Shown in pieces: positions 38,568 through 47,155 of a stretch of 64,000 nt of DNA. A program made the position numbers and the translations under genes. Origin of the DNA: Streptomonospora sp. PA3 (GTDB lineage Bacteria; Actinomycetota; Actinomycetes; Streptosporangiales; Streptosporangiaceae); NCBI RefSeq assembly GCF_009728995.1, contig NZ_VTZW01000023.1, positions 62,711 to 126,710 of the forward strand, written 5' to 3'. Positions within the stretch are counted from its first letter, which is position 1; every line of letters begins with the position of its first letter. The notes beneath the pieces are model-generated. The model saw nothing but the letters and a program-made list of their open reading frames with translations, had not been told where the DNA came from and ran no database searches.

Positions 38568-39674
38568 ATGGCCTCTCCGGTGTGGAAGGGAACCCTGTCC
38601 TTCGGTCTGGTGAGTCTGCCCGTACGGCTGTTCAGCGCTCGTGAGCGCCATGGCACGCGGTTCCACCAGTTCCAGCGCGGCACCGCCGACCGGATCCGCT
38701 ACCGGCGGGTGAACGAGCGCACCGGCAAGGAGGTCGACAGCTCCGAGATCGTCCGCGGCACCCAGGCCGACTCGGCCGCGAGCGGCGACGAGTACGTCAT
38801 CGTCGAGCCGTCCGAGCTGGAGGAGATCGCGCCGGGCCGGTCCAGTTCGCTGGAGATCACCGCGTTCGTGCCCGCCGGCGACGTCGAGGCGCTGTGGTAC
38901 GACTCCGCCTACTACGTGGCGCCCGATTCCAAGGGCTCGGCCAAGCCCTACCGGCTGCTGTGCCAGGCGCTGGAGCGGTCGGGCCGACTGGGGGTGACCA
39001 CGCTGGTGATGCGCGAACGCCAGCACCTGGCGGTGATCGGCCCGCAGAACGGGGTGCTCACCCTGAGCACGCTGTGGTGGGCCGACGAGATCCGCGACCC
39101 GGAGGAGACGCTGCCCAACATCCCCGCGGCCGATCTGGCCCAGCGGGACCTGGACCTCGCCGAGCAGCTGATCGGCGCCATGGCCGACGAGTGGCGGCCC
39201 GAGGACTACACCGACGACTACCAGGAGCGCATCGCCGAGCTGGTCAGGGCCAAGAGCGCCGGCGAGCGGGTGCGCTACGCCGAGGAGGGGCCGCCTCCCG
39301 AGACCAACGTGGTGGAGCTGACCGAGGCGCTGCGCGCCAGCCTGAGCGGCGGCGAGGGCGGCGACGCCGGACGGTCGGGCCGGGGCAGGAGCCGGGGCCG
39401 GGCCAAGGGCGCCGGCCGTTCGGCCGAGCCGGGCGGGGCCGCCGAGTCCGGGCGGGCCGAGCGGGGGGCCGGCGGCGGGGGCCGATCCCGGAGCCGCCGG
39501 GGCGGCGCCGCACCCGAGCCGCGCGAGGCGCCGCTCTCCGAGCTGTCCAAGCGCGACCTGTCGCGGCTGGCCGCCGAGCTGGACGTTGCGGGCCGGTCGA
39601 AGATGTCGCGCCGGGAGCTGGAGACGGCCATCGAGCGGGCCCGCGCGGAGGGGGCGGCGCGTCCGGCCTCCTGA
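38568..39674 (+). CDS. ku: Ku, NHEJ DNA-end-binding protein
   Basis: This is a 368-residue homodimeric ring protein that binds double-strand ends and recruits LigD activities. MASPVWKGTLSFGLVSLPVR, then YRRVNERTGKEV are typical; the Ku core covers about 1-255. A basic Gly/Arg/Ser-rich linker (about 270-325) leads to a SAP/Rho-N-like motif at the C-terminus (LSELSKRDLSRLAAELDV), as in extended actinomycete Ku proteins. ATG 38568 follows GAAGGAGG. Confidence 0.96.
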   Translation: MASPVWKGTLSFGLVSLPVRLFSARERHGTRFHQFQRGTADRIRYRRVNERTGKEVDSSEIVRGTQADSAASGDEYVIVEPSELEEIAPGRSSSLEITAFVPAGDVEALWYDSAYYVAPDSKGSAKPYRLLCQALERSGRLGVTTLVMRERQHLAVIGPQNGVLTLSTLWWADEIRDPEETLPNIPAADLAQRDLDLAEQLIGAMADEWRPEDYTDDYQERIAELVRAKSAGERVRYAEEGPPPETNVVELTEALRASLSGGEGGDAGRSGRGRSRGRAKGAGRSAEPGGAAESGRAERGAGGGGRSRSRRGGAAPEPREAPLSELSKRDLSRLAAELDVAGRSKMSRRELETAIERARAEGAARPAS

Positions 39675-39761
39675 TCCGCCCGGGCCCGGTGCGGGTGCGG
39701 CCGCCACCGCAGGCCCCGCCCGTTTGGGCCGCCGGTGCCGCGGCTGCTCCCCGGGCACGCC

Positions 39762-40718
39762 TCAGCCCTCGATGGCCAGGTCGGTGGGCACGTCGCCGGG
39801 CGCCAGGTCCGAGCGGGGGCGCACGAACCCGACGACGTGGCGCCAGCGCCCCGAGACCGTGGCCGCGTCCGGCGCGATCTCGACCACCAGCTCGGGGACG
39901 ACGCGCACGTACTCCCGCACCGGCCCCCACCGCGAGGGCAGCCGCGGCGGCCAGGGGTGGTCGCCGGCGGAGGGGCGAAGCAGCTCCCCCACCTCCCGGC
40001 GCCGGCCGGAGTCGAGCTCGCCGGTGCGCCCCACCACACGCAGCGCCCCGGTCTGGGAGTCGCGCCGGCCCACGATGAGCTCGCGCGGTCCGGCCGGCTC
40101 GCCGATCACCCCGCCGACGATCGCCTCGGTGGTGACGCGGCGCTTGTACTTGAGCCATTCGCGGCGGCCGGGCAGGTAGCGGCCGCGGCCGTCCTTGGCG
40201 ACCAGGCCCTCCACCCCCACCCGCCACATCTGGTCGAACCACTGCCGGGCGACGTCGGGGGCGCTGGTCTGCCAGCCGAGCATGAGCCCCGGCCCGCTCG
40301 CGGTGCGCATCAGCTCCTCCAGGCGGGCGCGGCGCTCGTCCAGGGAACTGGAGGCCAGCTCGGCGCCGTCGATGCGCAGCAGGTCGAAGACGATGTAGTG
40401 GCAGGGCTCGGTCCGTGCCAGCCGCTGGGCCCGCTGCGCTTTGGAGTGGCCGCGGCGCTGCAGGCCGGCGAAGTCCAGCCGGCCCTCGTGCGACCAGCGC
40501 ACGATCTCGCCGTCGACGGCGGTGCCCTCGGGCAGCGCCGCCTCCACGGCCGCGGCGACGTCGGGGAAGGCGGGGTCGAGCCGGCGGCCCGAGCGCGAGG
40601 TGATCCGCACGTCGCCGCCGCGTTCGGCTATGGCCCGGTAGCCGTCCCATTTGGGCTCGTAGCGCCAGTGCGGCCCCTCGGGCAGGCGGTGCACGGTGCG
40701 GGCGAGCATCGGTTCCAC
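39762..40718 (-). CDS. ATP-dependent DNA ligase (LigD ligase-type)
   Basis: This 318-residue ligase has the adenylation motif EPKWDGYRAI (Lys nucleophile), DGEIVRW, VEGLVAKD and KYKRRVTTEAIVGG, plus a C-terminal OB domain (about 200-310). It represents the ligase part of LigD as a separate protein. Start GTG 40718. It converges on ku. With the polymerase gene and ku it forms a complete minimal NHEJ set. Confidence 0.94.
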   Translation of the reverse strand: MEPMLARTVHRLPEGPHWRYEPKWDGYRAIAERGGDVRITSRSGRRLDPAFPDVAAAVEAALPEGTAVDGEIVRWSHEGRLDFAGLQRRGHSKAQRAQRLARTEPCHYIVFDLLRIDGAELASSSLDERRARLEELMRTASGPGLMLGWQTSAPDVARQWFDQMWRVGVEGLVAKDGRGRYLPGRREWLKYKRRVTTEAIVGGVIGEPAGPRELIVGRRDSQTGALRVVGRTGELDSGRRREVGELLRPSAGDHPWPPRLPSRWGPVREYVRVVPELVVEIAPDAATVSGRWRHVVGFVRPRSDLAPGDVPTDLAIEG

Positions 40719-40835
40719 ACAGCGAAACTGCCCAGGTGCACGCCGCCGCAGTTGCGCGGTGGGGTGATCATGGCCCGATGTTGACCGGGCCTTGAATGGG
40801 GCCGGGGGGGCCGCGCGCCGGTGCGGCGGCCCGCC

Positions 40836-41306
40836 TCAGGTGGTGCGGCCGAAGTCCTCGGGCGAGATCTGGTCGAGGAACTCCCTGAACTTCTCGACCT
40901 CGTCCTCCTGCTCGTCGGGGATGGGCACCCCGGCCTCCTCGACCACGTCCTCGTGGGCGTAGATGGGCGCGCCGGTGCGCAGTGCCAGCGCGATGGAGTC
41001 CGAGGGGCGGGCGCTGACCTCGACCCCGTTGGAGAAGACCAGCTCGGCGTAGAAGATGCCGTCGCTGAGCGAGGTGATGTTGACCGTGGTCAGGTCGGCG
41101 TCGAGTGCGTCGAGCACGTCGCGGAATAGATCATGGGTGAGCGGGCGGGCGGGCATGACGCCCTGTTGGGCCAGTGCGATCGCGGTGGCCTCGACCGCGC
41201 CGATCCAGATCGGCAGGTAGCGCTCGCCGTCGGCTTCCTTGAGCAGGACGATCGGCTGGTTGGAAGGCATCTCCACTCGGACGCCGACAACCTCCATGTG
41301 CTTCAC
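40836..41306 (-). CDS. DUF151 bifunctional nuclease family protein (Rv1829-like)
   Basis: This 156-residue protein matches the DUF151 family: MEVVGVRVEMPSNQPIVLL, ERYLPIWIGAVEATAIALAQ, PLTHDLFRDVLDAL, VSARPSDSIALALR, then EDEVEKFREFLDQISPEDF. Homologues have been described as bifunctional nucleases, but the biological role is unclear. The start was set at GTG 41306 (VKHMEVVG) with GGACGGAG upstream; an in-frame ATG at 41378 would add 24 residues. In mycobacteria it lies between two MerR genes in the garA-gcv block; here the NHEJ genes lie on one side of it and garA on the other. Confidence 0.93.
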   Translation of the reverse strand: MKHMEVVGVRVEMPSNQPIVLLKEADGERYLPIWIGAVEATAIALAQQGVMPARPLTHDLFRDVLDALDADLTTVNITSLSDGIFYAELVFSNGVEVSARPSDSIALALRTGAPIYAHEDVVEEAGVPIPDEQEDEVEKFREFLDQISPEDFGRTT

Positions 41307-41597
41307 TGCGGCTCCGTCCCACGACTGGTCGTGCCGGAGGGGCACCCGCCTGGGTGTGCTCTGCTCCGTCTTCTTCACGGTACACCGCCACGCCGACAGC
41401 CGTCCGAGGCAGGTCCGCGGCCCTCGGCCGGGCCCGGACCGGTCTCCGGCAACCTTCCCCGACGCCGTGTTGGGGCGACATGACCGCTGTCCCCGACATG
41501 TCCCCGATCACGCCATCGGTGGCGGTCTTCCCTAGAAGGCTCTCCGGTAGAGGGGTGGTGCAAACCTGCGCGGGGGCGGCCCGGGGCGGGCCGGCGC

Positions 41598-42140
41598 TCA
41601 GCGGCGCGGCTTGGTGAGCAGAACCAGCCGGAACTTGCCGATCTGCACCTCGTCGCCGCCGCCGAGTTCGGCCTCGTCGATGCGTTCGCGGTTGACATAG
41701 GTGCCGTTGAGGCTGCCCACGTCGCGCACGCCGAATCCGTTTCCGCGCCGGAAGAACTCGACGTGCCGCCGGGAGACGGTGACGTCGTCGAGGAAGATGT
41801 CGCTGTTGGGGTGGCGGCCCACGGTGGTGACGTCGCTGTCGAGCAGGAACCGGCTGCCGGCGTTGGGCCCGCGCTTGACCACGAGCAGCGCCGTGCCGGC
41901 GGGCAGGGCGTCGACGTTGGTGGGTTCGCCGGGGAGGTCCTCGCCGTCGGCCTCGGCCTCCAGGGCCTGGATGCCGGCGATGGAGATGGTCGAGGTGGTC
42001 TCACCGACGGAGTCGCGGCTGCCACCGGAACCCGGAGCGGCATCCTGCCCGGCCGTACGGATGGGGGAACCGCAGTTGGAGCAGAAACGGGCATCATCCG
42101 CAACGGCGTGACCGCACTGCGTGCAGTAAACGCTCGACAT
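41598..42140 (-). CDS. garA: GarA-like FHA protein with N-terminal zinc ribbon
   Basis: This 180-residue protein begins with a zinc ribbon (VYCTQCGH ... ARFCSNCGSPI), has the GETTSTI segment corresponding to the ETTS phospho-threonine motif of GarA, and ends in an FHA domain (about 95-175; TTVGRHPNSDIFLDDVTVSR, GSLNGTYVN). Mycobacterial GarA is phosphorylated by PknB/PknG and then regulates 2-oxoglutarate and glutamate metabolism. ATG 42140 (MSSVYCTQCGH) replaces an Arg-rich upstream extension. It sits beside the DUF151 gene as in mycobacteria. Confidence 0.9.
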   Translation of the reverse strand: MSSVYCTQCGHAVADDARFCSNCGSPIRTAGQDAAPGSGGSRDSVGETTSTISIAGIQALEAEADGEDLPGEPTNVDALPAGTALLVVKRGPNAGSRFLLDSDVTTVGRHPNSDIFLDDVTVSRRHVEFFRRGNGFGVRDVGSLNGTYVNRERIDEAELGGGDEVQIGKFRLVLLTKPRR

Positions 42141-42427
42141 GGGTCGGCTCGGCCTCCTACCGCACGGGGCGGTGCTTGATTCGGCTGGTGGTCCTTGGCG
42201 CCTGGGGCGCGGGCGTACTCGCGCACCCACTGGGAGAACGGGGCGGGCCGGTGCTGTGTTCCCCGGCTCACCTCGGATTTTTACATGGTGTCATCCCCTG
42301 CCGTGCTCTGCTTCGCAGACATTCGTGCCCCATCCGGGAGCCCGCGACGCGCGGAAATGCCTATCGGTGGGGAACACTCGACTCTAAACCATATCGATGC
42401 CGGGCAGGGGGCGGCGACGGCCCGGAG

Positions 42428-42473
42428 GGGCCCGGGCGCGTGCGGCCGGGTCCGGCCGCACGCGCCCGGGCCC
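42428..42473 (-). terminator. 22-bp hairpin after the pyrophosphorylase fusion gene
   Basis: This is a perfect 22-bp inverted repeat (arms start GGGCCCGGGCG and end with its complement), 30 bp downstream of the stop at 42503. The palindrome leaves only 2 unpaired bases, so the real loop opens a few pairs. It separates this transcript from garA. Confidence 0.65.
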
Positions 42474-42502
42474 GCTGCCGGACCCGCCGCTCGATCGCCG
42501 GC

Positions 42503-45010
42503 CTAGCCCTCGGCCTGCTCGACCACCTGGGCCCACTCCTCCAGCAGCCGCTGGGCGGTGTCGGAGTCGGGGCCCTCGGCCCACAGGTGGGTGACCGCCT
42601 CGGAGGTGTCGGGCAGCACCAGCGCCCAGGAGCCGTCGGGCTCGACCACCCGCACGCCGTCGGTGGTGTCGACGTCGCGGCCCTCGGCGGCCTCGACCAC
42701 CGCGCGCATCACGCTGCCCTTGACCGCCCAGGGGGTGGGCACCGAGCGGCGCAGCAGGTGGGCCTGCGGGATGCGCCGGTCGATCTCGCTCAGCGAGAGG
42801 CGGGTGCGCGCCACCAGTCCCAGCAGCCGCACGAACGCGGCGATGCCGTCGCTGGTGCGGGAGAACTCCGGGACGACGTAGCCGCCGCGCCCGTCGGAGG
42901 CGAAGACGATGTCCTCGGCCTGGGCCGCCTTGGCGAGCTCGTCGACGGCGGTGGGCGTCCACTGCACATCGGCCCCGTGGTAGCCGGCGACCTGGCCGGC
43001 CACGCGGGTGGTGGTGACCGGAAGCGCGACCCGGCCGCCTTGGCGCTCGGCCGCGATCAGGTCCAGGATCACCAGCAGCGCACGCTCGTTGTCGACGACC
43101 CGTCCGTTCTCGTCGACCAGCGAGAGCCGCTCGGCCACCGGGTCGAAGCGCACTCCGAAGTCGGCGCCCGAGGAGGAGACCAGCTCGCCCAGGTGCTGCA
43201 GGTCGCGCATCTGCTTGGCCAGCGTGTCGGTGGGCGAGGACTCGTCGAGCCGGTTGTTGACGGTGAGCACCTCGACGCCGATCCGGCCCAGCAGCGAGGG
43301 CAGGATGAGCGAACCGGTGCCGCCCGCGCAGTCGACGACCACCTTCAGCCCGGCCTCGTCCACTCCGGAGGTGTCGACGTTGCGCAGCAGCTCGTGGGCG
43401 TAGTTCTCGACGCCGCGGGAGGGGAAGGACAGCTCGGCCATCTCGCCGGGGAAGGCGCGGCGGTACTCCGCACGGGAGAACACCCGCTCCAGCTTGCGCT
43501 GCGCCGCCGGGGAGAGGTCGGCGCCGCGCTCGTCGAAGAACATGATGTCCACCGACTGCGGGTCGCCGGGCGAGGTGCGCAGGCTGATTCCCCCGGCCAC
43601 CCCGCTCTGGGAGGTGTGGAACCGGGCCACCGGCAGCGGCACCACCTCCAGGTCGCGCACGTCGATGGCGCTGGCGTTGAGCGCGCTGATGACCGCGCGC
43701 TTGAGCGACCGCGCCGCCCGCGAGACGTCGCGCGAGGTGGTCACCACCGAGCCCTTCTTCAACGTGGTGGCGAAGGCGCTGGCCAGCCGCACCGCGAGCT
43801 CGGGGGTGATCTCGACGTTGATCAGCCCGGAGACCCCGCGCTGGCCGAACAGGGAGCGCTGGCCGCGCGACTCCCAGATGACGTTGGTGTTGACGACCGC
43901 GCCGGCCTCGATGGTCTTGAAGGGATAGACCTTGACGTCGTTGGAGACGTAGGCCTCGGACTCGATGACGCATTCCTCGCCGACGATCGCGCCCTCCTCC
44001 ACCCGGGCGCCGGACATCACGTCGGTGTTCTTGCCGATGACGCAGCCGCGCAGGTTGGTGCTGGCGCCGATGTAGACGTTGTCGTGCACGACGGTGCGGT
44101 GCAGGAACGCCTCGGAGCGCACCACCACGTTGCTGCCCAGCACCGTGAACTCGCGCAGCTCGGCGCCGGCCTCGACCTTGGCGTAGTCGCCGATGTAGAG
44201 GGGGCCCTTGAGCACGGCCTCGGGGTCGACCTCGGCGCCCTCGGCCATCCACACGCCCGGCGAGACCTCGAACCCGTCGATCTCCACGTCGACCTTGCCC
44301 GAGAGCACGTCGGCCTGGGCGCGCAGGTAGCTTTCGTGGGTGCCGACGTCCTCCCAGTAGCCGTCGGCGATGTAGCCGTAGATCGGCTCGCCGTCCTTGA
44401 GCAGCTTGGGGAACACGTCGCCCGACCAGTCGACCACCTCGCCCTCGGCGACCTCGTCGAGGACCTCGGGCTCCATGATGTAGATGCCGGTGTTGACGGT
44501 GTCGGAGAAGACCTGGCCCCAGGTGGGCTTCTCCAGGAAGCGCTGCACCCGGCCCTGCTCGTCGACGATGATGATGCCGAATTCCAGCGGGTTCTCGACG
44601 CGTTTGAGGCCGATGGTGACCTTGGCGCCGTTCTCGCGGTGGAAACGCACCATGTCGGTGAGGTCGATATCGGTCAGCGCGTCACCGGAGATGACCATGA
44701 ACGGCTCGCCGCGCAGGTGCTCCTCGGCGTTTTTGACGCTGCCGGCGGTGCCCAGGGGCACCTCCTCGGCGACGTAGTTCAGGTTCATGCCGAGTTCCTC
44801 GCCGTCGCCGAAGTAGTTGCGGATCAGCGTGGCCAGGAACTGGACGGTCACGACGGTGTCGTCGAATCCGTGCCGCTTGCACAGCCGCAGCACGTGCTCC
44901 ATGATCGGCCGGTTGACGACGGGCAGGAGTGGTTTGGGCTGGTTGGCGGTCATCGGGCGGAGGCGGGTGCCTTCCCCTCCGGCCATGACTACGGCCTTCA
45001 TCGGGGGCAC
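42503..45010 (-). CDS. Mannose-1-phosphate guanylyltransferase fused to degenerate phosphomutase domain
   Basis: This 835-residue fusion has three parts. Residues 1-240 are a nucleotidyltransferase (KAVVMAGGEGTRLRPMT, NQPKPLLPVVNRP). Residues about 250-375 are a left-handed beta-helix of hexapeptide repeats. From about 380 it is a phosphoglucomutase/phosphomannomutase-like domain. The last lacks the usual catalytic TASHNP (RTSPGDPQ stands there) and the metal loop DGDADR (FDPVAER stands there), so mutase activity is doubtful. The likely product is GDP-mannose or a related NDP-sugar for glycolipids or cell wall. Next to it is a CDP-alcohol phosphatidyltransferase gene, 46 bp upstream on the same strand. 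Confidence 0.9.
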   Translation of the reverse strand: MPPMKAVVMAGGEGTRLRPMTANQPKPLLPVVNRPIMEHVLRLCKRHGFDDTVVTVQFLATLIRNYFGDGEELGMNLNYVAEEVPLGTAGSVKNAEEHLRGEPFMVISGDALTDIDLTDMVRFHRENGAKVTIGLKRVENPLEFGIIIVDEQGRVQRFLEKPTWGQVFSDTVNTGIYIMEPEVLDEVAEGEVVDWSGDVFPKLLKDGEPIYGYIADGYWEDVGTHESYLRAQADVLSGKVDVEIDGFEVSPGVWMAEGAEVDPEAVLKGPLYIGDYAKVEAGAELREFTVLGSNVVVRSEAFLHRTVVHDNVYIGASTNLRGCVIGKNTDVMSGARVEEGAIVGEECVIESEAYVSNDVKVYPFKTIEAGAVVNTNVIWESRGQRSLFGQRGVSGLINVEITPELAVRLASAFATTLKKGSVVTTSRDVSRAARSLKRAVISALNASAIDVRDLEVVPLPVARFHTSQSGVAGGISLRTSPGDPQSVDIMFFDERGADLSPAAQRKLERVFSRAEYRRAFPGEMAELSFPSRGVENYAHELLRNVDTSGVDEAGLKVVVDCAGGTGSLILPSLLGRIGVEVLTVNNRLDESSPTDTLAKQMRDLQHLGELVSSSGADFGVRFDPVAERLSLVDENGRVVDNERALLVILDLIAAERQGGRVALPVTTTRVAGQVAGYHGADVQWTPTAVDELAKAAQAEDIVFASDGRGGYVVPEFSRTSDGIAAFVRLLGLVARTRLSLSEIDRRIPQAHLLRRSVPTPWAVKGSVMRAVVEAAEGRDVDTTDGVRVVEPDGSWALVLPDTSEAVTHLWAEGPDSDTAQRLLEEWAQVVEQAEG

Positions 45011-45056
45011 CCCCAGACCCCGTGAGGCGGACGGCCGGACGCCCTCGGGCGCGTTC

Positions 45057-45848
45057 TCATGGTGGGGACGTCGCTCCCTTCCTATTGGTCGTGCCGCTCT
45101 GTGATGGCCCGGGGCCGGGGCGGCGGCGCCCGGCGGTCGATGGCGGCGCCGCTTCGCCGGCTCCGGGGTTGTCGCGGTCGGACGTGGCCGCTACCCCTGG
45201 TGGGGGCGTTTCACCCCTGCCGGATCGGTGGTCGGTCCTGCGGGTCTGCGTGATCAATCGCAGCCCTTGGACGGCGTAAAGCAGCCCGGCCCACCAATAG
45301 AGAGCCGTTCCCCAGATGGCGAATGCCCAACCCATGACGCGCGCCACATCGCCGACGATTCCGGCATATCCAGCGACGAACAACAAAGGGAAGGAATAGA
45401 GCAGGCAGAGTGTGGCCGCCTTGCCCGCGAAATTGACGGGAAGCGTGCCGTATCCGTAGTAGCGCATGACCGGCAGCGCCAGCGCCATGAGCACGTCGCG
45501 CAGCACCAGCACCGCCATCAGCCACCAGGGGACGATGTCGCGCACGACCAGTCCCAGCAGCGCGGCGAAGATGTAGAGGCGGTCGGCCAGCGGATCCAGC
45601 AGCGCCCCCAGCCGGCTGGCCTGGTTCCAGATGCGCGCGATCTTGCCGTCGAGCCAGTCGGAGATCCCGGCGAAGGCCAGCACCCCCAGCGCCCACCAGT
45701 CGGCCTGGGGCACCAGCACCAGCCACAGGAAAACGGGCACGCCCACCAGGCGCAGCATGCTCAGCAGGTTCGGCACCGTCCAGACCCGGTCGTCGGCGGC
45801 GCGGGCTGCTGCGCGCGGGCTCACTCGGCTCGCCACCCCACCTCCCAA
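45057..45848 (-). CDS. CDP-alcohol phosphatidyltransferase family protein
   Basis: This is a 263-residue integral membrane enzyme that condenses a CDP-diacylglycerol-type donor with an alcohol. The signature D-x2-DG-x2-AR-x8-G-x3-D-x3-D is fully present from SDWLDGKIAR through LLDPLADR, and about six membrane segments follow. The last 55 residues are polar and disordered (Pro/Gly/Arg). The substrate could be glycerol-phosphate (PgsA-like) or inositol-phosphate. The ATG at 45848 is used. GC is lower at 45250-45470 than in neighbouring genes. It is probably co-transcribed with the downstream guanylyltransferase gene. Confidence 0.92.
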   Translation of the reverse strand: MGGGVASRVSPRAAARAADDRVWTVPNLLSMLRLVGVPVFLWLVLVPQADWWALGVLAFAGISDWLDGKIARIWNQASRLGALLDPLADRLYIFAALLGLVVRDIVPWWLMAVLVLRDVLMALALPVMRYYGYGTLPVNFAGKAATLCLLYSFPLLFVAGYAGIVGDVARVMGWAFAIWGTALYWWAGLLYAVQGLRLITQTRRTDHRSGRGETPPPGVAATSDRDNPGAGEAAPPSTAGRRRPGPGPSQSGTTNRKGATSPP

Positions 45849-45899
45849 GTGTCCGAATAGCGAGCTTACCCGTCGAGGGCTCGGATTATTGCGGCGGCA

Positions 45900-46835
45900 T
45901 CACAGCTGGGAGAGGGCGATTCGGCGCAGCCGCTCGGGGCCCGTGGGCTCCTCGGCACGCAGCGGGCAGCAGCGGATTCCGTAGCGTCCGAAACGCTGCC
46001 GCACCGCCTCGACGACCGCGGAATCGGGGTTGTCGGGCACCTGGTTCAGCACGACCGGGCCCAGGCGGAAGCCGGCCTCGGCGAGCTCGTCGGCGGCGCG
46101 CTCGGTCTCGGCGAGCACCATGCGCCGCGGCACCAGCACCAGTTGTACGACGGCGTCCTCGCGCAGCCGGCGGGCGGCGCCCTCCAGGCGCCGGCGGCGG
46201 GCCCGGAGCTTCTCCAGCAGGGGGTCGGCCTCGGGCTCGGCGGAGCCGCCGACCACGCCGGCGGCGAAGCGGTCGGCGCCGGTCGCGCGTTCGCGCTGGC
46301 GGGCCAGGCCTTCCAGCCACGGGGTCAGCAGCGCCGGCAGGTGGAGCATGCGCAGCAGGTGGCCGGTGGGGGCGCTGTCGACCACGAGGCGGTCCCACTG
46401 TCCGGGAACCTCCTCCATCGCGTCGACGAGCAGGTCGTTGAGGGCGGACTCGGTCATGCCCGGACCGGCGGCGGCGTGGGCGAGGTGGCGCTGGACGGCC
46501 GGCATGATCTCGCGCGGCAGCGCCGCGTAGGCGTCGTCGGTGACCTGCTTGACGCGGCGGCGGACGGCGGCCTCGGCGTCGGGCTCGGCCGCCCACAGGT
46601 TCTCGGCGATGCGCCGCGGCCTGTCGCCCAGCCGGGTCTCCAGCGCGTCGCCCAGCGAGTGGGCGGGGTCGGTGGAGACGACCAGGGTGCGCAGGCCCTC
46701 TTCGGCCAGCGCGAGCCCGGCCGCCGCCGCCATGGTCGTCTTGCCCACGCCGCCCTTGCCGCCGAAGAAGATGATGGGCGCCGCGCCGGCGCCCTCGGTC
46801 GGCGCCCCCGCCGCAACGCCCTCGTCGGCGGCCAT
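45900..46835 (-). CDS. ArsA/GET3-family ATPase
   Basis: This 311-residue P-loop ATPase resembles one half of ArsA. Deviant Walker A GGKGGVGKTTMAAAAG, then VVSTDPAHSLGDAL and VVDSAPTGHLLRML are diagnostic. No arsenic-resistance genes are nearby. The start ATG 46835 (MAADEGVAAG) was chosen over an upstream in-frame start. It is the third gene of the cstA operon, after a cory-CC-star gene, a pairing seen in other actinobacteria. The job of the ATPase is unknown; targeting of a membrane client is one option by analogy with GET3. Confidence 0.9.
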   Translation of the reverse strand: MAADEGVAAGAPTEGAGAAPIIFFGGKGGVGKTTMAAAAGLALAEEGLRTLVVSTDPAHSLGDALETRLGDRPRRIAENLWAAEPDAEAAVRRRVKQVTDDAYAALPREIMPAVQRHLAHAAAGPGMTESALNDLLVDAMEEVPGQWDRLVVDSAPTGHLLRMLHLPALLTPWLEGLARQRERATGADRFAAGVVGGSAEPEADPLLEKLRARRRRLEGAARRLREDAVVQLVLVPRRMVLAETERAADELAEAGFRLGPVVLNQVPDNPDSAVVEAVRQRFGRYGIRCCPLRAEEPTGPERLRRIALSQL

Positions 46836-46878
46836 GGCCGCATCCCCCCTGCCCCTCGCGTCCGGCTCCGATGCCGGC

Positions 46879-47154
46879 TCAGCAGCACACCCCCGCGTCA
46901 CCGAAGGTCTCCCGACCCATCCGCTGGTGCCATTCATGCAGGTCGGCGACCATGTAGGGGATCACATCCAGGGTCTCATAGGAGGCGGGGTCCTCCACGC
47001 CCAGCGTCTGCAGCAGCAGCATGGCCCGCAGCGTGTCCTGCTGGGTGCGCGCCTCGCGGCGCAGTACGTGGCGCCATCGCGCGTCGAACCACTCCTGGTG
47101 GAACTCCTCGATCCGGCGCCACGCACTGCGCAGCCGCTCCCACCTCCCGGTCAC
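46879..47154 (-). CDS. Cory-CC-star-type small protein
   Basis: This 91-residue helical protein ends in a double cysteine just before the stop (FGDAGVCC), the hallmark of the actinobacterial 'cory-CC-star' family. ERLRSAWRRIEEFHQEWFDA and YETLDVIPYMVADLHEWHQR fit the family pattern. The start is GTG 47154, one base after the cstA stop, indicating tight coupling with cstA and the ArsA-like ATPase gene. The terminal CC suggests metal binding or a disulfide, but function is unknown. Confidence 0.85.
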   Translation of the reverse strand: MTGRWERLRSAWRRIEEFHQEWFDARWRHVLRREARTQQDTLRAMLLLQTLGVEDPASYETLDVIPYMVADLHEWHQRMGRETFGDAGVCC

Positions 47155-47155
47155 G

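Noticed and set aside
42176-45025. 949-residue plus-strand frame opposite the guanylyltransferase fusion
   Set aside because: Antisense shadow; the minus-strand protein has clear nucleotidyltransferase motifs.
45900-46835. Arsenic-resistance locus
   Set aside because: The ATPase is ArsA-like but arsB, arsC and arsR are absent and the neighbours are cstA and a cory-CC-star gene.
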